Shown: piece by piece, positions 21,702-31,697 of the stretch
Layout of the letters: each line of letters begins with the position of its first letter
Numbering within the stretch: position 1 is the stretch's first letter
Assembly (NCBI GenBank): GCA_947561715.1
Contig: OX387205.1
Location: 15,319,001-15,383,000, forward strand
Direction: 5' to 3'
Length of the DNA stretch: 64,000 bases
From: Ascidia mentula
Taxonomy: Eukaryota > Chordata > Ascidiacea > Phlebobranchia > Ascidiidae
Notes under the pieces: model-generated
What the model saw: the letters and a program-made list of their open reading frames with translations, nothing else
Database searches by the model: none
What the model was told of the DNA's origin: nothing
Made by a program: the position numbers and the translations under genes

Positions 21702-24250
21702 ATGTTTAAATATACAAAAACGACGACTACAGTTGCGTGTTTTCTGACGTTCACGGTAATTTTAACGTTTAATTACACGATGACCAACAAAATGGAGAAA
21801 TACGAAAACTTGTTGAGAAACAAAAAAATAATCGCGCAACAAACAAACCGTGTTGCTATGGTAACAGAAATAGGTAATTTATGTCCACCAGTTTCCCCGC
21901 TTTTGATTGGTCGACAGGCTCTGCATACAGAAGGTGAGTTGATTTATAAGAAAAGAATTCGCTGAATTTTGTTCCGGTTTCAACCTGGACAAGGAAAATG
22001 TAATCCAACTTCAAAGCTAAGTTTATGTTCCGGTTCAGTGCAAAAGAATGAAGCAGGGAAGGTGGTTTGGCCGCTCGATTACCAACAAATATCAGCCATT
22101 TATCCCGACCTTGAACTTGGAGGCTTTTATCCGGGACCACGTGGTTGTCAGCCGAGGTCAACAATTGCGGTCATCATCCCCCAGAGGGAAAGGGAGACGC
22201 ACTTAAGGTGGGCATTGTAAACACTTACTTGATACCGAATAACTTTCCCAGTCACACTTACTGATAACCAACTGGTTGATAACCGATATGCGTACATAAG
22301 GCCCTCAAGCGAGTGTTTGGCGCGTCAACCCGTTTGGTAGCTGGATATTCAACCTTCCCAGCATGTAGATAGAAACTGACCATCAGTTATCTTTGCGACA
22401 TCAAATGGAAGGTTTATTTCAATGAAGCCTCGGTTTGATGTCACTGATTTATAGATTTTAAACTGATGATCTTTATGGGAAGTATGTAAAATCGATTTTG
22501 TCTAATTAATAAATAAGTTGGAATTAATCCGAGACTTGCTGCTTTGAAAACCGAAAATGGGTTGTAACCACCAGGTATCATAATGAATTATGAATCTGAC
22601 GCTCTTCTGGTGAAAAACAACAAATATACACCTTTTGTTTAAAAAAGATTGTATTAAACAAAAGGTGTATATTTGTTGTTTTTCACCAGAAGAACGTCAG
22701 ATTCATAATTCACTTGCTGCCTCATTGGAATGCGCAACAATAGTAGTAACCAGTTTATGAATGTACTGAAAGCATTGATTGCCACGAAATACATTTAATA
22801 TATTGCTTGTAAACAATGGGAGAAATAAAATGTCCTCAGATTCTTTCTTCAATACACGCACGGGCTCCTGCAACGTCAACAACTTCGTTACGTCATACTG
22901 GTGGCGCAACAGGATGACAGAGAGGTTTTCAACAAAGGCCAGTTGATGAACACAGCCTTCGAATACGCCACAACTAACTTTCCCGGAATAAAGTTTGATT
23001 GTTTCTTCTTTCATGATGTTGACGTAATTTCTGAAGACGACCGGACGGTTTACGAGTGCAAAGGTGTGATTTTGACGTGGTATTGTGATGTCATAAGTCG
23101 TGATGTACACGAAGAATGTTTCCAGATGGAATTTACGTGAATCACATAGCAGCACTTCTCAACAAATACAACTACACAATATGTTGCGGTCTTACCGTGG
23201 GCGCGGTGCTTGGAATGACCGAAAACCAGTTTAAAACTCTCAACGGATATTCAAACTCTTATTATGTAAGTTTTTAACAAACTTTACAAGCACCTGTGAC
23301 GCCATTGTGACGAATGTTGATAAAAAACTATTTAGATCCCATTCTTAGAAATAAAAGCACAAAGCTTTTACTTTGGTTATATGAAACAAACATAACTTGC
23401 CTCAGATTGTGTGGAAACCTATTAACTATTGTTTCAGGGCTGGGGAGGGGAGGATGATGATATGTTTTACAGAATTGGACACGTGGGGAAATTCCTGGTC
23501 TACAGACCCTTAACCAACAACAGCAGGTAGGATATGTTTTCTGTTGTCGATGTTACTTCTATTTTACAATTCTCGGACACAACAACGCCATCAATTTTTA
23601 CCACAATAAAACCTAGGACAAAACTTGCAAACAGGCCCTTTAAAAATTCTTCACAGTGGCATTTTGAGAAAACGCCTGCAATAGTTTAAGTGTCCCCATC
23701 GTAAGTAGTTGACAATTCTTGCTAAGATGACGAAACGCAGGGAATTATGTTTCTTGGACAAACGAACTACGAGAAGGAAAATAAATATTTGACCAAATGA
23801 CTATTGTGTTTGACGAAACAGAGGAAGTCTCACAAAGCAGGGTGTGACCACAAAGTTAATCAAACACTTCCATTGTTGACCCGAAAATAAGTGACGAGAT
23901 TTTGTGACGTTTCAGTTAAAAGTTTTCGTGAAACGATCCACTGTCCGGTTAAGGTTTCTGGAAAGTGTTTAATTATTTACTTGATGTTAAAAACTTTCCT
24001 CAGGTTTTTTATGATTGGTCACGACCCGGATTCGAAAAACCCGAAGAACGGACGAAGACACAAAGTTTTGTACAACTGGAAACCGAGGTACGACCAAGAT
24101 GGTTTGAACTCACTCCAATCGAACATAACAGGGGTGGTGAAATATCAAACACACACAACGATATTCATCAAACCTTCACCTGCTAATACACAACTATTTC
24201 AAGTTGAAACTTTCAGTCCCCAAGAGAACAAAGAAAAAGAGAAAAAGTGA
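21702..24250 (+). CDS. Beta-1,4-galactosyltransferase family protein
   Basis: This Golgi type II glycosyltransferase probably transfers galactose (or N-acetylgalactosamine) from UDP-sugar to terminal GlcNAc. Six exons fit: 21702-21933, 22039-22207, 22840-23063, 23126-23265, 23438-23526 and 24004-24250. They make 366 residues, normal for B4GALTs. A short cytoplasmic tail and a signal-anchor at about 10-28 precede a stem. The catalytic domain has LGGFYPGPRGC, IAVIIPQRERETHLR, FLQYTHGLLQRQQL, the Mn-binding DVD at about 192-194 (FFHDVDVISEDDR), the diagnostic GWGGEDDD at about 256-263, and HDPDSKNPKNGRRHKVL with DGLNSL. The usual YFGG segment is replaced by CCGLTVGAVLGMTENQF, so acceptor or donor preference may differ from B4GALT1. 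Intron 2 contains a 129-bp palindrome. Confidence 0.93.
22584..22712. repeat. Long near-perfect palindrome in galactosyltransferase intron 2
   Basis: Arms 22584-22641 and 22655-22712 (58 bases each) are reverse complements with a single mismatch, separated by a 13-base loop. The outer ends read TGAATTATGAATCTGACG. Confidence 0.95.
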
Positions 24251-24895
24251 ATGAGTGGACCTGGCTGTATTCGCACTAGCGCACGTTTTTTAATATTTGC
24301 GAAACGAGAATTCGAGTATGTATTCGCTCATGCATATATTCCCAAACAGAGAGCTGAATCGTCTGATGTGTATCATGCGTTACATTAATAGTCTTGCCAC
24401 TGTTAACACATAATCAACTTTGGTACAATTTCCGGCATTAACAACGTTTTTTTTTTCAGTTTGTTGTTTATTTAAGTTTAGATGGGTTTCGGTTTGTCCA
24501 ACGGATTCATATTTCAAAACTGTGTAATATAATTAAAACTATATTGTTGTTTTGCACACAAAAATCCTTGGCAAGTCATTTATGTTTTCAGAAAAAGGCC
24601 ATGACAGCTGTATTTGTCAAACAGACAATAAAATTGTGAAGCTTATTTACCATTTTTGTAAGCCGATTTCCTTTTTCTAACTTATTACAATAACTTTGGT
24701 GCTAAATATTTTATTGACATTGTGTTGTTCGTATTTTTTTCCCGTTTTTTAAATGCTATCAGTATATTCCAAAATAAATGTTGGTTGAATATTGTTCTTA
24801 TCTGCTCCATATCAGAAGGTGGGCAAACATCTCCATTCCAACAGAACGGAGTCACATTACATAAGTAGTATGACTTGCCTTTGAGCTAGGTTACA
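24251..24895. other. 3' UTR and intergenic sequence, nothing else recognised
   Basis: AATAAA near 24628 (ACAATAAAATTG) and AAATAAATG near 24773 could be polyadenylation signals of the galactosyltransferase gene. No ORF of note is present. Confidence 0.5.
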
Positions 24896-26965
24896 CCATA
24901 GAATACTAAAACATGGAATGGAAACTCTTTTCGTCACGCATGAGTAACACTTTACGCAAAATGAAAAATGCATTGGGTTAAATGCGATTTTGGCGTTTTT
25001 CGGCGGCCAAAAACTCCAAGTTAATGTAACCACAAGAATTTATTTAAATGTAATTCAAGTAGTTTCATCCTTAATCTTTTAAAATATGTGGATGATTTTA
25101 ATTATGACGCGCTCTAATACACTTTTTAACCGTGTGTTACAAGTCACCTTACTGACTAAAAAAATGTTAATACGTCATCGCGTCAACCTCAAAGATGACG
25201 TAAGACATGTAATTACGTCATTCAAGTAATGACGTAATGTTTTATATTTGCATATCTGCCTAAAAAGCAATCATTGGATTCAGAAACCTAATATTTGAAC
25301 AAAACAGTCTGACCCAGAGGTCACATTTTTGCAGTCATTATTGGGTATGTATCAAAATGTTTCATAGCTCCTCTTTTTTTAAAGACATATGTTGGACAGA
25401 TAGTGCAGTACTACATGAAGTAGTTTTTGGCCCAAAATGCCAGATTGTAGCCTTTGTAAACCAGATAAGATAGGGCCAAATTTTGCTGCTTAATTTTAAA
25501 GATTGTATTTATTTGGTTAACCATACTTAAATCTGGCCGTTTTTCATCTTTTATGCAAATAATATTAAATGATAAATAAATAGTGGTAGCTATCTAAAAA
25601 ATATTGACATACCATCAAATAAATTATTGTGTCATTTTTTATATTCCATTGGTTTTGAGCAATTCATGCCACATATGAGCCGATGCTCTGTGAATATTAA
25701 TGAACTTGCTTTTGTTGTACTAGTAATCTACTTTATACATTTTTCCCACACATCTGAGTTTTCTATTTGATTTCATTGTAAATATTTGGTTGTATATTGG
25801 CATTTTTGTCCGAAAGTTCGCCTTAAAGTGTTGATTAATCCAATATTCCTGAGAAGAAAACAAATTTGATGGAAATTATTTTTGTCAAACTATTGCACAC
25901 ATAACAGAAGTATATTTTTTTACTCTTATCATAACACTTGGTTGAATGCTCCTGACACAGTTGAAAATATGTAATGTTTTGTTGAACTAAACATAATTGC
26001 CTTTTGTTTCAGCAAAATTGGACCTTAACATATTAATAACCTTTTTCACCAGTCATTTTTTTTTCTTCGCAGATTAGTTTTAAATAAAACACAACAGAAT
26101 TTGATTTAGATATGTATTAAAATGCTTCTGAGGAGACATGTCATGTTGAAGAAAAAGATGAAAGTTTTCAGAATTTGCTCGTATGCAAACACTTAAAAAC
26201 AAATTATAGTTGGTTTATATTGGAAGTATTCCCACTGCCTTTGAGTATTTGCAAGCAATCAACATATATTTTGTCAAGGCTTAGCTTTTTCAAACCCATA
26301 TTATGCACAAAATGTTGTTTTGTGTTGAACTTTACTGAAAACATTTGCACTCAGCAGTATGAACATGGTGTTGGCAAGGTATTTCCTGATATCAACTGAT
26401 TTTAATAATTTGGTTCATTATAATATCTTCATCTCCATCTTCATCAAGATACAGAAATCGCAGAAAAAAAGCAGTCATACTATCGTTTGTCAACTGTTTG
26501 TCAAATGCCCTGTTTTTGCAAAATAAATATTCCCAACAATCGCATTACTGTGTGCAGAGATACTGTCCTAGAAAAAAACATAATAAGCAAGTAGTTGATT
26601 TTACATAACAAGCATAGTAGTTGATAATATTACTCGATTTAGCCTCCCACTGCTTGCAAACAGCAAAAGCGCGCAATTATTTGTTCATAGTTTGACCCAA
26701 AAGGCAGTAGACAGCAAATCGCCGTAAAAAATGATGCGACGCGATTTATTCAAAATCATCAACATATTTCAAAAGACGAGGGACCAAACTTCCTGTTTCT
26801 TTGAAAAAGTTTTAAATTTTGTTCTATTTAATGGGTTTTTAAGCCCCTTAGAAAACACCAAAATCGCATTTAACCCAATGCATTTTTCATTTTGCGTAAA
26901 GTGTTGCTCATGCGTGACGGCGCACTTTCAGCGGAGTTTCCATTCCATGTTTTAGTATTCTATGG
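24896..26965. mobile_element. 2.07-kb non-autonomous element with ~110-bp terminal inverted repeats
   Basis: The left end (24896 to about 25000) and right end (about 26856-26965) are inverted copies, starting CCATAGAATACTAAAACATG and including a block around CGCAAAATGAAAAATGCATT. The flanks carry a 5-base duplication TTACA on both sides. The interior is very AT-rich with no transposase-like ORF. A cluster of TGACGTAA motifs lies at 25171-25237. This fits a large MITE-like DNA transposon derivative; superfamily not assigned. Confidence 0.85.
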
Positions 26966-27532
26966 TTACACAGAAACTGCTTTTGCAGTGGCACACAAAA
27001 GTAACAAGACAATGACAACAACGTCCTTACGTGTCAGATTGAAAACATGCATCAGGGCATTTATGTGTTTTTTGTTTTCTTTGTTTTTAAAACTCAAAGT
27101 CACAATAATAGATTTTATGAAAATTAATAACATGTTCGCTACACAGTCATACTTGACTGACGTACTTTCTCAACCGTAGCCGTAGCAGCACGCAAAGTTG
27201 TGACGTCATGAGGTTTATGAAAACGTCAAAACAAATATCAAAAATCATCACTGAACGTAGATGACAAGCTGTCCGAACCCCTATACCTATTTTAAAGTCA
27301 AGACAGTTTGTTTTGCACATTACTTGTTTTGTGTTTTAATCGCTTTATGTGTAACTTTTTTCATAGAAGCCAGCAGCCAGTTAAGGAGTCTTGTGTTGTG
27401 AGCAAGATTTGTAATGCTTACAGACCAACTTGTAATGGAAAAGGCAGTCTCCCATGTTCCAGTCTGTAGGTTTTCCGACCGTGATCTTTAGGTTTGATCT
27501 CTTTCTTTGATATTTTAAAAGCCTAGAATATC
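26966..27532. other. Upstream region of the F-box gene FBXO9, nothing recognised
   Basis: No ORF with coding character and no recognisable core promoter element were found. Confidence 0.45.
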
Positions 27533-28807
27533 ATGGATGAGTTTTATGACGAAGAAGACGAACTTCAAACATTCAGAGAAACCTGGAGGAACGAAGTTGC
27601 AGCGAAGAGTAATGAACAAGAACACACTCTAAGTTCAGTAACAGACAGCAATGTATGTCACATGAAAAAAGCCAGTGAACTTTTCCAGAGGGGAATTGAC
27701 TTTGAAAGGAATGGAAAGTTATCTGAAGCTGTTCAGTGTTACAGGCAAGCAACTCAATTGGACCCAGAAATTGAACAGCATATGAGCGAGACATTGGACT
27801 TCATGCAAAACCCTGAAAGTAGCAGCAGTGATCAACATCCTGGATCAGATACTGAAGACAATGACCTTGTGAAACAATTTACATCACTAGATGTCAGTGC
27901 AACCTTTCCGCATGCAATTACAGTCATGACTCAATCGATGCATATCACCCAATTGCCCGAGGAAGTCATCATTAACATTTTTCGATGGGTGGCCTCAGCA
28001 AATCTTGATCTTGCAGCTATTGAAACTTTATCTGAAGTCAGTCGGAGATTCTATTTACTTGCTAGAGATCAACGTATTTGGCATGCTGCTTGTCAGAGAC
28101 TGTGGGGTATTCAAACACAACTGATGAACTTTAAGTCTTGGAGGGCAATGTTTATTGAAAGACCCCAAGTTCGTTTGGATGGAGTTTACATCAGCAAAGT
28201 TTCTTATTTCAGACAAGGAGATCCAACACTTATGTTTAAACCATTTTACTGTGTGGAATATTACAGGTAACAATATTGAATGTTTATCCCACTGTAAAGG
28301 TTTCTACTTCCACAATAATTTGACACCTTTTTCTTGTATTTTAGGTATATTCGCTTTTGTTCCAATGGCCAAATGTTGTTTTTTATGACACCTGAAGAAC
28401 CCATCAATGTTGTATCCAAGTTTAGTCTTGAAAATGCAGAATTGTGCAACTACCGTTTGGGGCAATACAAACTAACATCTAGCCCACATGAAAAGTTTGC
28501 AAAGGTTACTGCTATATTGATGGATGCAAAGACAAAACAAGGAGTGAAAACCACCAGGAAGGGAATACTTCGAGGAGATGTGAAGTATATAATTACTGAT
28601 AAACAGTATTTTGTTGATTTGGAGGTGACTTCTTCAAGTTCGAAGAAACGCTTCAACAAGTTGTCATGGGCAAAATATTCGTGTCGTTGTGTTTTTGGTG
28701 GCAATGACAGAATTGATGTTAATGAATACAACCTTTCCGATCAATTTCCACCATTTTACTTTAGTCGTGTTTTGTCTTTCAACGAATACTCTCACGAACC
28801 TCTGTAA
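27533..28807 (+). CDS. FBXO9: F-box only protein 9
   Basis: Substrate-recognition subunit of an SCF ubiquitin ligase; in vertebrates it acts on the Tel2/Tti1 complex. Two exons, 27533-28266 and 28345-28807, join in phase 2 to give 398 residues (human about 447). An N-terminal acidic segment is followed by a TPR-like helical repeat at about 40-85 (ASELFQRGIDFERNGKLSEA, VQCYRQATQLDP). The F-box follows at about 145-195 (ITQLPEEVIINIFRWV, LSEVSRRFYLLARDQRIWHA). The conserved C-terminal domain has GVYISKVSYFRQG, VEYYRYIRFCSNGQMLF, TTPEEP-like MTPEEPIN, RFNKLSWAKYSC and PFYFSRVLSFNEYSHEPL. The gene is convergent with HSD17B7, with about 170 bases between the stops. Confidence 0.96.
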
Positions 28808-28976
28808 GTGCCAACATCATCTTTGGCAGATTTTAAGCTAAAAAATGCTACTTGTTTTTATACAGTAACAGTTGTGTTTTATTAATAAACAGATGAACAC
28901 AAAAAATTGTTGCTGAAAATGTAATCGGAATTTCAATAATAAATTAAGTTACCAGAAAAAACACAACAAAGTATGA

Positions 28977-30808
28977 TTAACAATATTTGTTGCGTGCAAC
29001 TGAGGTAGTGTACTTTGCAGCAACCACTTTAAGTTCATCAAACAGTAATTTTGATTCAAGTTCTGAAATATCTAGATGCTCCTCTTTAACATACACATGG
29101 TTAGTGATCGTTGCTCGACTGCAGTATTTTGCATCTGGCTTTAAATTACTTGGATCTTGCTCAAGCAACCATAACATTGAGAAACATGCAGTTTGGGGGT
29201 GTATTGTAAGTTCCGGCAACAAATATCTCATCTATGAAAACAGCATTTTTTGGCAACATATTTTGGGGGCAATAGGTTAAACTTACCAGCCACATAATGG
29301 GTGTAACAACATACCAGAATATTGGTGGAAGAATGTTGGAAGTTATGTTGGTGACAACAGTTCCAGGGTCCACCAAGTGACTAAAATGTAAGATTAATTT
29401 TTACATGCAATGGTCTAGATCAGTGTTTCTCAAACTTTTTCCAATCACGTACCGCTCATTTGTTTTTTAATACACTGCATACCACCGTATTACTATACCA
29501 TAACTGTTATGACATAACACCAATGAATAACAATTTAGCCAATATCACCAGTTGCTTGGATTTCTTTATTGTGCATTTGTGACGCAATAGTATCAACGTG
29601 AAATTGTTGCCCAGTTGAATACACGATGTCAGAATTACTTCAATTTCACGTTGATAGTATTGCGTCACAAATGCACAATAAAGGAAACCGACATCATGTA
29701 TTTGCAGCGGTTTTGGCTTCTGCAAAGTGCGGCAAATTGTATAGAGTAGACTAAATCGTGTACCACTTGAAAAGCTCTCACGTACCACTAGTGGTACGCA
29801 TAACACAGTTTGAGAACCACTGGTCTAGATTGATGAATTTAACCTGTATATTTGTTCTTCATTGATCTGCTTATTTAATTCAATGTTCATCGCATTAATC
29901 AAATATTTTGAACTCCCATATGGTTCCAATCTATGAGAATACAAATTGTTTGTCTTTTTGCTAGGAAGTGTCTTTGCAATAAATTTTACCCTTTTTCGCA
30001 CATAATATCGTCAAGATGAAATGCCTGACTACATGCATTGGTTGAAGTTGTCCAGATTATCTGGGATTTGCCATTTTTCAAAAGTGGTATTGTCTCTTGT
30101 ACCTGTAAAGCTAAGATTAAGATAAGAGTTATGTCATGAATTAATGCACTTGCCAGAATGAAGTGGCCCAAAATGTTTGTTGCAAATATGGACTTTAGGC
30201 CTTCTTTGGTAGTTGGATCATTTGCTGTAAAAACTCTATACCCAGTCCGAAACATCTCAACAGCTTCCCTGAATGTGGATGAAAAAGGTTTAAAATAAGA
30301 AAGTAGCTTGTCGGAAAAACTGTTAATAACTAAATTTTACATGAACAATTTACCTTACTTACAATGCAAGAATTTGCTTACAAATGTAAGACCAGTTCAG
30401 TCTTGAGACAGGCATAATTCCTGCATTAAGAAATATGCAATCTAAGCGAGGGCATCTAAATACAAAAAGAAAACAATGTTATACACAATAAACAAACTTC
30501 AACAGAAAATTTACATTTCTTTAATTCTACGAACACCTTCCAGTACTGATGCGACAATTCCAACATCCATCTTCACAATATATACCCTGATATTGCTTTG
30601 TTTTTTTATCAGCTTTTGTTTGAGTTCATCACCTTTTTGAACATTTCGACAGGCAAGAATAATATGCAAAGGATTTTCATGTTTTTCTGTTATTTGCTCT
30701 ATCAATGACAAACCAATCCCACTACAAAACAAACACTAATTACAAACACAAACGTTTTTTAATTTAATGGCCATACCTGGTTGCACCAGTCAACAAGATA
30801 TACCTCAT
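28977..30808 (-). CDS. HSD17B7: 3-keto-steroid reductase / 17-beta-hydroxysteroid dehydrogenase 7
   Basis: A short-chain dehydrogenase that reduces 3-keto sterol intermediates in cholesterol synthesis and estrone to estradiol at the ER. Eight exons read on the minus strand: 30808-30777, 30721-30515, 30455-30363, 30268-30154, 30102-29990, 29930-29844, 29380-29287 and 29231-28977. They give 331 residues (human 341). The NADP-binding TGATSGIG is at 7-14, ILACRNVQKG follows, then CIFLNAGIMP, ATNILGHFIL, QIIWTTST and the catalytic YGSSK at about 191-195. VDPGTVVTNITSNILPP is characteristic of the 17B7 branch. The intron between exons 4 and 5 is only 51 bases long, uses a consensus GC donor (GCAAGT), and stays open in frame, so a retained form would add 17 residues. 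A hAT insertion lies in the intron between exons 6 and 7. Confidence 0.95.
29421..29822. mobile_element. Non-autonomous hAT-type element, 402 bp, with 8-bp target duplication
   Basis: The left terminus CAGTGTTTCTCAAACT and right terminus, read inverted as CAGTGGTTCTCAAACTG, match the hAT terminal motif. The identical octamer GTCTAGAT flanks both sides (29413-29420 and 29823-29830). There is no ORF. Inside is an inverted repeat (29563-29684). It sits in an intron of HSD17B7. Confidence 0.93.
29563..29684. repeat. Inverted repeat nested within the hAT-type element
   Basis: Arms of about 44 bases (29563-29606 and 29641-29684) are near-perfect reverse complements around a 34-base loop. They contain TGTGACGCAATAGTATCAAC and its inverse. 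Confidence 0.9.
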
Positions 30809-30930
30809 TATACAGTAATATTTACCTAAAGCTTAATCTGCAATTCATTATTTACAACTCATGACAAAACAGTGAAACACGGCCAACATTAAAATTGTTT
30901 TTGTGTGCCAACAAATTCTGATAATTAAAT

Positions 30931-31326
30931 CTACGAGTTGACGGATCGTTCTCGTTGCATTTTTCTTCTCAATTCTTCTTGCATTTCTCTAGAATTTTCG
31001 TCAGGTCTTGGCCCACGTACATTATACCATTCGTCCAAATTTTGTTTTTCAACAACTTCTTGATAAAGTTCTTCTATAGATTTGCGTGGTTTCCTTTCAA
31101 GTCCAAAAGCCTTTGCTTTTTCGTCAAGTTCTGCAGCTTTGCCATGTCTTTCCTTCAGGTCGTATCTTATTCTGGCAAATTCAACCATTCCAAACCACGC
31201 AATTAGCATGAAAGAGAAAAATGATGACCCATACTGAAAATGCTTGTTAGACACAAGTTTTTTTGTGGAATTAAAAAACCTTTCCATGTGTTTTTGAAAC
31301 GCACTTTCGAACGCAGTTGTGTGCAT
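30931..31326 (-). CDS. COX16: Cytochrome c oxidase assembly protein COX16 homologue
   Basis: A mitochondrial inner-membrane assembly factor for complex IV, acting in copper delivery to COX2. The single-exon frame codes 131 residues (human 106). One membrane helix lies at about 33-50 (SFFSFMLIAWFGMVEF), followed by the family hallmark FARIRYDL, a charged helix and the diagnostic LDEWYNVRGPRP. The N-terminus is longer than in human and basic, suitable for mitochondrial entry. The stop is only 122 bases upstream of the HSD17B7 ATG on the same strand, and AG sites lie between, so the two could be an operon-like pair. A 165-bp palindrome ends 11 bases before the start codon. A downstream Met could also start the protein, but the reading from 31326 is preferred for the leader. 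Confidence 0.9.
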   Translation of the reverse strand: MHTTAFESAFQKHMERFFNSTKKLVSNKHFQYGSSFFSFMLIAWFGMVEFARIRYDLKERHGKAAELDEKAKAFGLERKPRKSIEELYQEVVEKQNLDEWYNVRGPRPDENSREMQEELRRKMQRERSVNS

Positions 31327-31336
31327 ATAGGCAACA

Positions 31337-31501
31337 GGGGCTGTAAGCCTGTAACGTTACGGCTAACATAGGTTAGCGTCCAAGATCAGTAAACTGGACA
31401 AAATCGGTAACCTAAGCTGCAGTATCGTATTTAGGTTACCGATTTTCTCCAGTTTACTGATCTTGGACGCTTACCTATGTTAGCCGTAACGTTACAGCCC
31501 C
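31337..31501. repeat. Long near-perfect palindrome just upstream of COX16
   Basis: Arms 31337-31415 and 31431-31501 pair over about 70 bases around a 15-base loop. They differ by three substitutions and one 8-base duplication (GCCTGTAA) in the left arm. The outer ends read GGGGCTGTAA. Confidence 0.95.
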
Positions 31502-31697
31502 TTCTCGCTGTGCGTGTGCGACGAACTGAAGTTTACGCCCCAGCATCCAACAACTGATTTTGCAGCACACAAAAAAAAAATCGCAAAATTTTTTCTTTGC
31601 CGAAGTGTATGTGCATTTTGCTGATTAATCAGAATCGACATTACAAAATCCTCTCGAAGTTAAAACACACACAAATGTTTGATCGACGTTTATTACA

